A stretch of 64,000 nucleotides of DNA from Polyangiaceae bacterium (GTDB lineage: Bacteria; Myxococcota_A; Polyangia; Polyangiales; Polyangiaceae). Location: the NCBI GenBank assembly GCA_013361525.1, contig JABFXY010000006.1, positions 62,001 to 126,000 of the forward strand. The letters are read 5' to 3'. A program made the position numbers and the translations under genes. The notes under the pieces were generated by a model, which worked only from the letters and a program-made list of their open reading frames with translations, ran no database searches and was not told the origin of the DNA. Position 1 is the first letter of the stretch. Every line of letters begins with the position of its first letter. Positions 34,744-43,940 of the stretch are shown here, one piece after another.

Positions 34744-36125
34744 TGAAGCGCCGTCATCTACTTCGCGGTCTCGGTGGAATCACCGTCGCCCTACCCTTCC
34801 TCGAGACGTTCGCTCCACGCAAGAAGGCGAACGCGGCCGAGGGAGACGTCCCGGCCTTTGCCATCTTCGTTCGGCAAGGCAATGGCGTCGCGCAAGAGAC
34901 GGACGACGAGCCGGAGCGCTTCTGGCCGTCGTTCGGGCCCGGTGCGCTCACGGTCGCGGGTCTCTCCGGCGACACGGATCGTGCACTCTCCGAGCTCGGA
35001 GCCCACGCGGATCGGCTGACGATCGTGCGCGGGATCAACTTCGCGTTCCCGGGCAACGGCTGCGGCCACTCCGGCGGTGGCAACCAAGTCCTCACGGCCG
35101 CGCAAGTGTCCGTGGACCCGAGCGGCAACGAGTCGAAGTCGATGGGCGAGTCGATCGACAACCGCATAACGACCGAGCTCGGCGCCGCCGGGGAGGAGCC
35201 GCTCACGCTCTACGCAGGGCGCAAGTTCGGCTACCTCGACGAGGTGCTCTCGTACCGCGGCCCGCTCCAGCTCCGCGCGGCCGAGCGCAATCCGATGACG
35301 GTCTACGAAGACCTGTTCGGGCTGTCGCAGGTCGATCCCGACGTTCTCGAGGCCATTCGCAAGCGCCGCAAGAGCGTCAACGATCTCGTCCGCGATCAGA
35401 TGCAAGACTTGCTCGCGCGACCGGATCTTTCGACGGCCGACCGCCAACGCCTCGACCTCCACTTCACCTCGATCCGCGATCTCGAAAATGGCATCGTCTG
35501 CGGGCTCTCCGACGAGGAGGTCGCCGGCATTGCCTCGGTGTCCGACGCGCTCGACGACGACGGAACCATCGAAGACGTCATTCGCACGCATTTCGACATC
35601 ATTGCGCTGACGATGGCGTGCGGTGTCCGTCGAGCCGCGACGCTGCAGATCGGCTGCGGAAACGACCAGACGCAATACTTCGTCGACGGCGCGGTCCAGA
35701 AGCCGTTCCACAAGATCTCGCACCGCATCGACTCCGACGGGTCCGAAGGCCCGCCGATCGAAAACGCCGACGTCCTTCACCACCTCATCGATCGAAAGCT
35801 CCTCGGCTTGTTCGGGCACCTGCTCGACAAACTCGCGGCGTACGAGCTGCCGAACGGCAACCTGCTCGACTACGGCGTTGCTTGCTTCACCAACGACCTG
35901 TCGAACAAGTGGCACAGCTACGACGGTGTCCCGTACATCCTGGCGGGCAGCGCCGGCGGGTTCCTCAAGACCGGCCTGTACGTCGACGCCGGCGGCGTGA
36001 GTAACAACAAGATCCTGAACACCATCGGCGCCGCCGTCGGCTGCAAGAATGCCAATGGTGGCCCCCTCGACGACTTCGGCGACGAAAGCCTGGATAAGGG
36101 TCTCGTCGACTCGATCGTCGCCTGA
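34743..36125 (+). CDS. DUF1552 family protein with Tat-type signal
   Basis: The 460-residue product has an N-terminal RRHLLRGLGGITVALPFLET, a twin-arginine-type signal typical of DUF1552. The family body includes RLTIVRGINFAFPGNGCGHSGG, DNRITTELGA, RLDLHFTSIRDLE, VADFLHHLIDRKLLGLF-like DVLHHLIDRKLLGLFGHLL and a C-terminal ILNTIGAAVGCKN. It starts within the stop of the DUF1592-type gene (TGATG), so the two are coupled. Alkaline-phosphatase-like fold relations have been suggested for this family, but no activity is established. Confidence 0.9.
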   Translation: MKRRHLLRGLGGITVALPFLETFAPRKKANAAEGDVPAFAIFVRQGNGVAQETDDEPERFWPSFGPGALTVAGLSGDTDRALSELGAHADRLTIVRGINFAFPGNGCGHSGGGNQVLTAAQVSVDPSGNESKSMGESIDNRITTELGAAGEEPLTLYAGRKFGYLDEVLSYRGPLQLRAAERNPMTVYEDLFGLSQVDPDVLEAIRKRRKSVNDLVRDQMQDLLARPDLSTADRQRLDLHFTSIRDLENGIVCGLSDEEVAGIASVSDALDDDGTIEDVIRTHFDIIALTMACGVRRAATLQIGCGNDQTQYFVDGAVQKPFHKISHRIDSDGSEGPPIENADVLHHLIDRKLLGLFGHLLDKLAAYELPNGNLLDYGVACFTNDLSNKWHSYDGVPYILAGSAGGFLKTGLYVDAGGVSNNKILNTIGAAVGCKNANGGPLDDFGDESLDKGLVDSIVA

Positions 36126-36147
36126 GACGGACCGAGAAACGCAAAGG

Positions 36148-36199
36148 CGCGAAGGAGGCAGCATCTACGGAAGCGTAGAGCCCTCCTTCGCGTTTTTTT
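36148..36199 (+). terminator. Strong intrinsic terminator of the DUF1592/DUF1552 operon
   Basis: An outer perfect 11-base stem (CGCGAAGGAGG / CCTCCTTCGCG) encloses an inner 6-base stem (TCTACG / CGTAGA) with a GAAG loop and is followed by seven T residues. It lies 22 bases after the DUF1552 stop, just before a convergent gene end. Confidence 0.9.
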
Positions 36200-36216
36200 G
36201 TTTCAGTGTGCGAAGC

Positions 36217-37456
36217 TCACTCGCAGACCCGCACCCGCACGACGCTGAGCTCGGTGCCGTTCGCGATCGCCCACGCGACTTCCCCGTCGCCGCGGCTTTC
36301 GAAGTCGGCGACGGGTAGCGCAGCGCTGACCGCCGCCGGATCACCGACGTCCGCCCCCGCTTCATCGAGGCGCTGAATGGCGGTGCCGCCGTCGTCGTAA
36401 CCAATGAGCATTCCGCCGCCATAGCGTGCGAGCCGCGCGTCGCCTGACGCAATGGCGCGGTCGGCGGTCGCCTCACCATTCGGCTCGAACGATCCGAGGT
36501 GTGCGCCGCCATTGGCGTCCTGGTACACGAGGAAAAAACCCGACGCGCTCGCGACGAGCCCGCCCAGCCGGGTCGAGTAGCCGCCCGCGCAATCGGCGGC
36601 GGGATCCGGTGTTATCGCGGCCGCATCGTGATTGAAGTAGATGCCCTTGTCCGGATAGCAGTCCGCGATGCATATCGGGACGAGGCCGTTCGGCCCGTCG
36701 GCGAGGCGTTGATCCATGCTGTGGCTGCATCCCCAACCCCAGCCCCCCCCCCGCGGGCGCGCCCGCCGCGGTGAGCAGGCGCAACGTGTCGCCTTGATGT
36801 CCAACACCATCGGGCCAATGGCGATGCAGGGCGTGATAAGCGGCATAGCTCCCGTCGGCTCGACGAACGAGCCGCCCGGTGCGCGCGAATTCGCCGAACC
36901 ATTCGGTTCCTTCGACGTCGTGATCCCCGCCGCCGACGAGGTTCGTCGTGACGACTTCGGCGCCGGTGTCGTCGAGCAGAACGAAGGCCATGTAATCGGG
37001 CGGCCGCGACACGAGGAGCGCGACGCCGTCGTCGGACGCTGCGACACCGAACACCTCGGAGCCCGCCGTCAGCAGGTCGTCGCCGGCGCGCTGGTCTTCC
37101 GCATCGAGGCGCGTGACGTGGACGTTGCCGTCGGAGCCCGCCCACGCGACGACCGACCCGTCACCCGACTCCGCGGTAATGGCCTTCGCCGAGGCTGCGC
37201 CGCTGATTGCGGTGCTCGTCGTGCGAACCGCTTCCGCGAGCGTCTCGGCCGTACACGGTGGCGCACCCCCCGAGCCTCCTGCGCCGGCGCCTTCGCCGCC
37301 GATGGCACCGCCACCTTGAGCGGGCGCGCCGCCATTCGAGTCGGATCCGCCGGCATTCGTTCCGCCGGCGCCTTCGCCGCCTCCCCCGCTCGTCGCATCG
37401 TCACCACAACCGAGCAGCGCGACGACCAATACCAGCGACGATCGGAGCGTCCACAT
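36217..37456 (-). pseudogene. Lipoprotein gene interrupted by a homopolymer frameshift
   Basis: From ATG 37456 the frame encodes a lipoprotein signal (LLGCGDD), a Gly-rich linker and a beta-rich domain (VAWAGSDGNVHVTRLDAEDQ). Near 36743-36752 the plus strand has a run of ten C. After it the same protein continues in another frame (SMDQRLADGPNGLVPICIAD to VRVRVCE, stop at 36217). The span is 1240 bases, one more than a multiple of three, so removing one C restores a 412-residue protein. It is either a sequencing error in the homopolymer or a true or phase-variable frameshift. The repeated strand pattern hints at a propeller. The family is not recognised. Confidence 0.75.
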
Positions 37457-37513
37457 GGCCGCGAGGATAGCAACGCGAGCCGTTCGAGCGGCGCGGTTCT
37501 TTGCAGCGGATTG

Positions 37514-38284
37514 TCAGCTTCGGCTGAATCGAATCAACAGGCCGAGCCACCCCTTCGCGAGGTACAGCGCATTGATTGCCGCATAGATGAAAAAGAACGC
37601 ATCGAACCGTCCGAGCAGCGCAAAAACATAGATGTGACTCGGATAGTGGTTCAAAAATCGGAGAAACGTGAACACGAGACCCGCCGCTCGTTTCACGAGC
37701 GAGCTGCTCTTTTCCGTGGATACCGTCTCGTAGTAGGCCTCGACCGTCTCCTCACGACCCGCGATGTCGGGGTGGCGAAGGAACTTGGTCATCGAGATGG
37801 CCGCGGTGACGACGAACAACGCGGCGATGGTCGCAAAGAGAAACCACTGTGGCGGATAGGAGACCAGCACCGGCCCGGCGTCCCACGAAGGCCCGTACCC
37901 ACCGGTGCGGAAGAGCCGCAGCCCGATGCCGACGACGAGCGCGGCCGCCTTCGTTTCGTCGGTGAAGAAATCGAAATGGTGCCCCGCCTTCGACGCGAGG
38001 CCCTTGTGCCGCGCGAGCATGCCGTCGGAGCAATCGAGCAGATACGAGATCTCGAGGACCAGGATCGCGAGCAGGCCGCCCTCGTACGAGGGCATCACGA
38101 CGAGCATCACCGCCGCGACCACGAACAGGACCAGGTTGATGATCGTGATCTGGTTCGGCGTGACAGGGGTGCGCGAGAGGACCGCCACGACCCACCCTGC
38201 GAGCACGCGCATGAAATAGTGGTTGAAGAGCTGGTCGTTCTTCTTCCGTGTCTTCTTGTAGATCTCGAAGCCTTCGCGAAGCAT
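37514..38284 (-). CDS. CDP-alcohol phosphatidyltransferase family membrane protein
   Basis: It transfers a phospho-alcohol from a CDP-linked donor to an alcohol acceptor at the inner membrane. The 256-residue product contains the diagnostic DG-x2-AR-x8-G-x3-D-x3-D motif as DGMLARHKGLASKAG then HHFDFFTD (about residues 88-110), and six or so membrane segments. ATG 38284 places the motif after the first two helices; the long upstream frame is rejected because it crosses the intergenic palindromes. Acceptor and donor are unknown; phospholipid head-group synthesis is the usual role. Confidence 0.88.
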   Translation of the reverse strand: MLREGFEIYKKTRKKNDQLFNHYFMRVLAGWVVAVLSRTPVTPNQITIINLVLFVVAAVMLVVMPSYEGGLLAILVLEISYLLDCSDGMLARHKGLASKAGHHFDFFTDETKAAALVVGIGLRLFRTGGYGPSWDAGPVLVSYPPQWFLFATIAALFVVTAAISMTKFLRHPDIAGREETVEAYYETVSTEKSSSLVKRAAGLVFTFLRFLNHYPSHIYVFALLGRFDAFFFIYAAINALYLAKGWLGLLIRFSRS

Positions 38285-38295
38285 TCGTCCGTCGA

Positions 38296-38447
38296 ATTCA
38301 CCTGGCTTGCCAGGTGAATCAACAACAACATTCGCTCGGCTTGCCTTTCTCTGCGCTGCTGGCCGGCTCCCTTCCGCGGCGAGCTCACACAGAAGAGCGC
38401 AAACCAGGTGAATTTTGCCTATGATTCGCTCGGCAAGCCGAGCGAAT
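38296..38447. repeat. Pair of nested palindromic elements with GGCTTGCC core
   Basis: ATTCACCTGG-CTTG-CCAGGTGAAT at 38296-38319 is a perfect palindrome with a 4-base loop. ATTCGCTCGG-CAAG-CCGAGCGAAT at 38424-38447 is a second one. Half-copies lie between them: ATTCGCTCGGCTTGCC at 38330-38345 is the exact reverse complement of 38432-38447, and CCAGGTGAAT at 38404-38413 complements 38296-38305. The two could form separate hairpins or long-range stems. This is REP-like in style, in the gap between two divergent genes. Confidence 0.8.
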
Positions 38448-38521
38448 GTCTTGTCCGTCTCGGAAGCGGTTCGGTGCGCGTTCTCGTCGAGCCCGGACGA
38501 CTTGCGGGTTATAGAGCGGCC

Positions 38522-39676
38522 ATGTCCGTGCGGTCCATCTTTGTCCGGCGCTTCGACGCGCGGGGTTTCGCCTTCTGCGCGCTCGTGCTTGGCGCAGCGT
38601 GCACCGACGACGAAGGTCCGTCCAAGGCGACCGCCGCAACCGCATCCACCGCGACGAGCGCATCCTCGGCCGCAGCGACGTCGACCCCACCCGCAGCTTC
38701 CAGCAGCGCGGTGGTCGCATCCGCGAGCGCCGCGCCGTCCGCGGCCGTCGTTTACGAGCTCACCGATTTGCCCGAGCCGGATCTCGTGGAGAAGACACTC
38801 GACGAGCAGCGGGCGTCGATGGTTCGCAGAATGCGCGCCATGCACGGCCTCGACGACGCCCAGGTTGCCTCGATCGAGGAGATCCTGAAGTCCACGAAAT
38901 GGATGGGCCAGGGCAACCCCGACGTCGTCGACCACCCGATGACCCGCAAGGAATGCATCGAGCGACGCCGCGCCGCGGATGTGAAGGACGTACGCTCCGC
39001 GCGTTGCGGCGCGCCGTTCATGGTCCCTGCGTTCGACCCTGCAACCGAGACGGAGGAGACGGCGAAGGTCTGCGTCGATCGCTACGAGTTCCCCGGGATG
39101 CCCTGCGATTATCCGCTCACGTGGGTGACCGCGAAGCAGGCTCAAGGCTTGTGCCGCGCGATGGGCAAGCGCCTCTGCGACGCGCACGAATGGGAGGGCG
39201 CCTGCGCCGGCGCCGTGCTCCCCGCGGATAAGGAATACGCGGTCGGTCGGCCGCGCCAGACGATGCAGGGACTACACAACCAGAACCGCGCGATTCGCTG
39301 GGCGTACGGCGCGACGAAGGATCATTCGATATGCGCGACGGGCAGCAAAAAGTCGCCGAAATGTACGGCGCCGAGCTGGAAGGGCTGTGGGTCGAACACG
39401 TATCCATCCGGCGCGTTCCCCGAATGCAAGAGCCCCTTCGGCGTCTACGACCTGCACGGAAACGTCGCGGAGCACATGTGGCTCCCGCGCGAGGAGCGAG
39501 AGCTGAGCTCGCGTGGCGGAAAGGGCGTCCCCGAGATGAAGGGCAGCTGGTTCATCTGGACCCAGCACGAAGCGCACATCGACGATTGCCGTTGGCGTGC
39601 GCCCAGTTGGCACGAGAACGAGGGTGACAACCATCGGAGCTACCACCTCGGCTTTCGGTGCTGCAAAGACATCTGA
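38522..39676 (+). CDS. FGE/SUMF1-type lipoprotein
   Basis: The lipoprotein signal (LVLGAACTDD) is followed by an Ala/Ser/Thr-rich linker of about 50 residues. The C-terminal 250 residues have the formylglycine-generating-enzyme/sulfatase-modifying fold pattern: CVDRYEFPGMPCDYPLTWVT, GLCRAMGKRLCDAHEWEGAC, YDLHGNVAEHMW and YHLGFRCC. In the GSW block (KGSWFIWTQ) the usual catalytic Cys after Trp is absent, so it probably binds rather than oxidises a substrate. It is exported. The following gene is an L,D-transpeptidase lipoprotein, 58 bases away. Confidence 0.85.
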   Translation: MSVRSIFVRRFDARGFAFCALVLGAACTDDEGPSKATAATASTATSASSAAATSTPPAASSSAVVASASAAPSAAVVYELTDLPEPDLVEKTLDEQRASMVRRMRAMHGLDDAQVASIEEILKSTKWMGQGNPDVVDHPMTRKECIERRRAADVKDVRSARCGAPFMVPAFDPATETEETAKVCVDRYEFPGMPCDYPLTWVTAKQAQGLCRAMGKRLCDAHEWEGACAGAVLPADKEYAVGRPRQTMQGLHNQNRAIRWAYGATKDHSICATGSKKSPKCTAPSWKGCGSNTYPSGAFPECKSPFGVYDLHGNVAEHMWLPREERELSSRGGKGVPEMKGSWFIWTQHEAHIDDCRWRAPSWHENEGDNHRSYHLGFRCCKDI

Positions 39677-39734
39677 TGGGCCGCGCCCGGCGCGAAAACT
39701 TGAAACATCCCCGACGTTGACCTAAGCGCTTGCC

Positions 39735-41360
39735 ATGCGGACAGCCCTTGGAATCTGGGTCTTGGCCGCGCTCTCGGCGGCTTGCTCGGCGAAGAGCGAC
39801 GCCGCGGAAGACCAAGCCGCGCCTGCGCTGGCGAGCACGACCGAAGCGACCGGCACGAGCGCGTCGAGCAGCAGCGAAGCATCGGCGACGGCAACCGAAC
39901 GAGCGGACGCGCCGCTTGCGGCACCGGGAGACGCAATCGTCGACCTCGCGGGCGAATACCACGCGCCGCCGCCGCCGCCGGCCGACTCGCCGAAGGTCTA
40001 TGCGCGCGCCATGTTGGTGCCTATTCACGACAAGCCGAATCAGGACGCGAAGAAGATCGGTTTTCTTCGCGCAGGAGCGGTCGTCGCGATCACCGGAGAA
40101 GAGGCCGGCAAATCAGGCTGCTCCGGTGGGTGGCGCCCCGTCGCGCCCGCGGGCTTCGTTTGCATCGGGGACAAAGCCACGCTCGAGGCCTCGGACGACA
40201 TCGTCCGAGCGGTGCGTCCGCCCGATCTGTCACAGAAGCTCCCGTATATGTATGGGACGGTGACGCGCGGCGGCCCCGCGTACGCGCGTATTCCGACCAA
40301 AGAGGATCTCGACGAGTTCGAGCCCGGCCTCGATAAGCACATCCGTAAGTGGAAAGACGACGAGGTCAGCGGCGCCAGCTACGGCCAAGAGCTCTGGTAC
40401 AAATGGTCGACGCCCTCGTCGCAGTCCGCCTGGGACGCGTGGGAGCAAAAGGTCACCGACACCACGATCCCCTGGTACCTGAAAGACGGCCATCGCGTGC
40501 CGAACCTCTCGGGGCTCGTGAAGGGCGACGTCGTGAAGATCGACCAGGTCGATCGCCGGCAAGGCGCGGCATTCATCGATAGCTTCTTGTGGGAGGGGCG
40601 GCGCTACAACGTCACGACGGATCTGCGCGTCGTCCCCGCAGACCGATATAGGCCCATCAAGGGTTCGGACATGCACGGTGTCCGCATCGGCGTGGACGTC
40701 GAGTTCCCCTTTGCGCTCATTCGGAAGAAGGGCGCGAAACAGTGGATATGGGGCGCCTCGAAGAAGAAGATGACCGAGGGCGAGGACATCCCTTATCGGT
40801 CCGCGCTCCAGCTCACCGGCAAACAGAAGATCTACAAAGACATCCTCCATTACGAGACGAAGGACGGCTATTGGGTCGACGACCGCCACGCGAGCCGGCT
40901 CGACCCCGCGAAGCGAATGCCGAAATGGGGAAAGAACGGCGAGAAGTGGCTCGACGTGAACATCACGAAGCAGACCCTCGTCGCGTTCGAGGGCGAAAAG
41001 GCCGTGTTCGCGACGCTCGTCTCCACCGGCGAAGACGGCTTGCTCGAGGGGGCGCGCACGACTCGAAAGGGCATCTTCCGCATTCACACGAAATACGTGA
41101 CGCAGACGATGGACTCCGACGCAGTCGGCGAAGAGTTCGAGCTGCGCGACGTTCCGTACGTCCAATACTTCGAGGAAGGTTTCGCGCTCCACGGAGCGTA
41201 TTGGCACGACTCCTTCGGAACGCCGAAGAGCCACGGCTGCATCAACCTCGCCCCGGAGGACGCGCGGCGTCTCTTTCATTGGACGGAGCCGCACGTGCCG
41301 GCGGGCTGGCACGGCGCCGCCAAATCGCTCACGGGCACCGTCCTCTTCGTTCATCCGTAA
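39735..41360 (+). CDS. L,D-transpeptidase (YkuD) lipoprotein
   Basis: It cross-links peptidoglycan or attaches proteins to it in the periplasm. A lipoprotein signal (LSAACSAK) and an Ala/Ser/Thr-rich linker lead to a long N-terminal region with SH3-like stretches. The catalytic domain at the C-terminus has HGAYWHDSFG and SHGCINLAPEDARRLF, supplying His and Cys of the YkuD active site. At 541 residues it is longer than minimal YkuD enzymes. It may work with the penicillin-binding transpeptidase at 42683. Confidence 0.92.
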   Translation: MRTALGIWVLAALSAACSAKSDAAEDQAAPALASTTEATGTSASSSSEASATATERADAPLAAPGDAIVDLAGEYHAPPPPPADSPKVYARAMLVPIHDKPNQDAKKIGFLRAGAVVAITGEEAGKSGCSGGWRPVAPAGFVCIGDKATLEASDDIVRAVRPPDLSQKLPYMYGTVTRGGPAYARIPTKEDLDEFEPGLDKHIRKWKDDEVSGASYGQELWYKWSTPSSQSAWDAWEQKVTDTTIPWYLKDGHRVPNLSGLVKGDVVKIDQVDRRQGAAFIDSFLWEGRRYNVTTDLRVVPADRYRPIKGSDMHGVRIGVDVEFPFALIRKKGAKQWIWGASKKKMTEGEDIPYRSALQLTGKQKIYKDILHYETKDGYWVDDRHASRLDPAKRMPKWGKNGEKWLDVNITKQTLVAFEGEKAVFATLVSTGEDGLLEGARTTRKGIFRIHTKYVTQTMDSDAVGEEFELRDVPYVQYFEEGFALHGAYWHDSFGTPKSHGCINLAPEDARRLFHWTEPHVPAGWHGAAKSLTGTVLFVHP

Positions 41361-41392
41361 CGCGCGCCGCCCTCGCTGACTAAGATTGGTTC

Positions 41393-42619
41393 GTGGGCTC
41401 GATCGCGTACGTCACCGACCTCGAAGGAAGTTGGGGCAAGCTCGCGAGCTTCTGTGAGGGGTCGCCGCTCGTCGGCCTCTCGGATGCGGGTGTGCTAACC
41501 GTCGCGGCCGGCGCTCGGCTGGTGTTCGGCGGCGACGCGATCGACCGTGGGCCGTTCGGCAGGAAGATTGTCGCCACGCTCCTCGATGCAAAACGCACCC
41601 AGCCCGATCAGGTCGTTTTGCTCGCCGGAAACCGCGACATCAACAAGCTGCGCCTCGTGCGTGAGCTCCGCGGCTTCCCGCCACATCGCGCGCCGCGCGA
41701 GCTCCAAACCGCGGGCCAGGGCGCGCTCCTCGCCTTCATCTTCTCGCACACGATGGGGGCGAAGGACGCGCTCGCGCACCGAAGGACCGAGCTCGAGCTC
41801 GAAGGGCGGCCCTTGTCGGACGACGATGTGGCGCAGAGCTTCCTCGACGATCTCGAGCCCGACGGCCTTTTGACGAGATACCTATCCGTTTGCCAGCTCT
41901 CCTATCGCGAAGGGCCTACGCTGTTCGTCCACGGCGGCGTGACGGCGGAGAACGTCGGCGCCGATCCATGGCACGGCGAACGAGCCGCCGACGTCGATAC
42001 GTGGGTCGATCGGCTCAATACGTTTTATCGCGATTCGATGGCGGCGTTCGTCGAGCGTCGAATGTGCGCCGACGGCACGCCCGGATGGTCCGAGCTCGTC
42101 GACTATCAGGCCCCGGTGCGCGGCACGCGGAACAACCAAGGCAGCGTCGTCTACGCGCGGACGACGAACGACGCGGGACATCCCGTGTTGCCGGCGCGTT
42201 CGGTGGTGGATCGATTGCTGGCGGATGGCATCGACCGCGTGGTGGTCGGGCACACGCCTGTCGGCGATTGCCCTGCCCTTTTGCGCGACGAGCGGGGCTT
42301 TCAGCTGGTCATGGCCGACAACTCGTATGGTCGAGTGGACCGCGCGCCACGCGTGCACATCGTCGACGACGAGCTTTATGTCTATGGCGAGACGGAGCTC
42401 GATTCCGGAGAACGTCGCATCGTCGAATACGAGCTCGCGCGCACCGAGCGCGGTCCACTCGGTCTCGTCGACTCGTCGTCGGGCGCGCTCGTCAAAGCGA
42501 AGCTGCGAGAAGGCGATTACCTGCTCTACCGCGCCGTCGGGGAATACCGCGTGGAGCAGCACGCGGAGCCGGCGAGCGCGCTCGACCAACGCGACCTTTT
42601 GCCGCCTTACCCGGGCTGA
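41393..42619 (+). CDS. Calcineurin-like metallophosphoesterase
   Basis: A GTG start 32 bases after the L,D-transpeptidase gives 408 residues. The metallophosphatase motifs are YVTDLEGSWGKL (modified DxH site), VFGGDAIDRGP (GDxxDRG), LLAGNRDINKLRL (GNxD/H), LFVHGGV and VVVGHTPVGD. In the first motif the usual His is replaced by Glu-Gly, so the metal site may differ. No signal peptide is seen, so it is probably cytoplasmic. Substrate is unknown. Confidence 0.82.
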   Translation: MGSIAYVTDLEGSWGKLASFCEGSPLVGLSDAGVLTVAAGARLVFGGDAIDRGPFGRKIVATLLDAKRTQPDQVVLLAGNRDINKLRLVRELRGFPPHRAPRELQTAGQGALLAFIFSHTMGAKDALAHRRTELELEGRPLSDDDVAQSFLDDLEPDGLLTRYLSVCQLSYREGPTLFVHGGVTAENVGADPWHGERAADVDTWVDRLNTFYRDSMAAFVERRMCADGTPGWSELVDYQAPVRGTRNNQGSVVYARTTNDAGHPVLPARSVVDRLLADGIDRVVVGHTPVGDCPALLRDERGFQLVMADNSYGRVDRAPRVHIVDDELYVYGETELDSGERRIVEYELARTERGPLGLVDSSSGALVKAKLREGDYLLYRAVGEYRVEQHAEPASALDQRDLLPPYPG

Positions 42620-42682
42620 ACCGTACGGAATTCATCCGCGCGAATTTGGCCCGTCGCGATTTGCCGTCCTAGCGTGAGAGGG

Positions 42683-43807
42683 ATGCGTCGAGCGTCCGTC
42701 CTTCTCGCTTTCGTCGCCACCGTCGCGCTCGCAGCGCCGGTCGCGTTCGCGAAGCGCGAGACGGCGAAGCCCGACGTGAAGCTCGAGAGCATCCGCGTCT
42801 CGAACGGCCGCGCGCGAGCCGAGCGAACCGACTCGACCGAAATCGGCGTGACGGTGGACCCGGCCTTTCAGCGCACCGTCGACCAGATCCTCGATTCGTC
42901 GAAGACCCCGAGCGGCGCCATCGTCGTCAGCGACGTGAAGACCGGGCGGATCCTCGCCTGGGCGTCGCGCGGCAACGAAGGGGACCTGGTTCGCAAAGCG
43001 AAGTATCCCGGCGCGAGCCTCTTCAAGGTGGTGACGGCCGCGGCGCTCCTCGAGAGCGAAAAGGTCCACCTCGGCGACACCGTCTGCTTCCACGGCGGCG
43101 AGAGCAAGCTCCTCGAAGAGGACATCAAGCCAGGCTGCCGCTCGCAAGACGCGCGCGTGAAGTTCGAGCTCGCCCTCGGCAAGAGTCTCAATGTCGTCTT
43201 CGGCCGCCTCGCGGTCCAACACCTCGACGACGATACGCTCTCGAAGATGGCATCTTCGTTCGGCATCGGGGCGCCGCCGCCGCTCGATCTCCCCGCCGAC
43301 AAGACGAGCATCCGAATCCCCGAGGAAGGCCTCGGCCTCGCGCGAGCCGCCGCCGGCTTTGGAGACGCGAAGATGTCTCCGCTCGCCGCATTGGACATGA
43401 TGACGACCATCGCCAACGGCGGAGAGCGCATTCGATTGCACGTCACCGGCCGCCCCGACGGCGTGCCGCGCGTCTCGCTCGGGCGTGTCCTCGAAAAGGA
43501 GACCGCGCGGGACCTGGTTCGCATGCTCGAAGCGACAACGCGCTCCGGCACGAGCGCGAAAGCATTCGCCGCCAAAGAAGACCGCCCGCACATATCCGTC
43601 GCAGGCAAAACTGGCACGCTCCTCTATCAAAACCCGAAACGCCTCGTCTCGTGGTTTGCAGGCTTCGCCCCCTCACGCGACCCCGAGATCGCCGTCGCCG
43701 TCCTCCTCGCGAATGACGAAAAGTGGTGGCGAAAAGGCAACGAAGTCGCCCGCGACGTCATCGACGCCTGGGTCCGCCACAAATCAAAAGCGGCATCGAA
43801 ACCCTGA
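42683..43807 (+). CDS. Penicillin-binding transpeptidase-domain protein
   Basis: This is a periplasmic enzyme of DD-transpeptidase type. A signal peptide (MRRASVLLAFVATVALAAPV) precedes a 350-residue transpeptidase domain. The SxxK motif is SLFK (Ser112), SxN is SLN in LGKSLNVVFG, and KTGT is in VAGKTGTLLYQ near the C-terminus. It lacks the N-terminal dimerisation domain of full class B PBPs, so it is a compact member. A GTG nine bases upstream is an alternative start. It is probably part of envelope assembly with the L,D-transpeptidase upstream. Confidence 0.88.
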   Translation: MRRASVLLAFVATVALAAPVAFAKRETAKPDVKLESIRVSNGRARAERTDSTEIGVTVDPAFQRTVDQILDSSKTPSGAIVVSDVKTGRILAWASRGNEGDLVRKAKYPGASLFKVVTAAALLESEKVHLGDTVCFHGGESKLLEEDIKPGCRSQDARVKFELALGKSLNVVFGRLAVQHLDDDTLSKMASSFGIGAPPPLDLPADKTSIRIPEEGLGLARAAAGFGDAKMSPLAALDMMTTIANGGERIRLHVTGRPDGVPRVSLGRVLEKETARDLVRMLEATTRSGTSAKAFAAKEDRPHISVAGKTGTLLYQNPKRLVSWFAGFAPSRDPEIAVAVLLANDEKWWRKGNEVARDVIDAWVRHKSKAASKP

Positions 43808-43811
43808 GAAG

Positions 43812-43928
43812 ACGGAGAGGGTCGCCAAGGGCGCCAAGGGCAGAAGGAGGAAGAAGAGAGATTTGTTAAATAGCTCTCTGTCTCCTCTTTCTCCTTCTGC
43901 CCTTGGCGCTCTTGGCGTCCCCTCTTCT
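43812..43928. repeat. Long inverted repeat with GTCGCCAAGGGCGCCAAGGG core, copy 1
   Basis: Arms of about 45 bases (left core 43819-43840, right core 43900-43921 with two mismatches) flank an A/T-rich loop at 43861-43873. The arms extend through purine-rich AGAAGGAG tracts. It lies between convergent genes and could act as a large bidirectional terminator. The same core occurs at 47098 and 47309. Confidence 0.8.
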
Positions 43929-43940
43929 TCGGGTTGGTGG

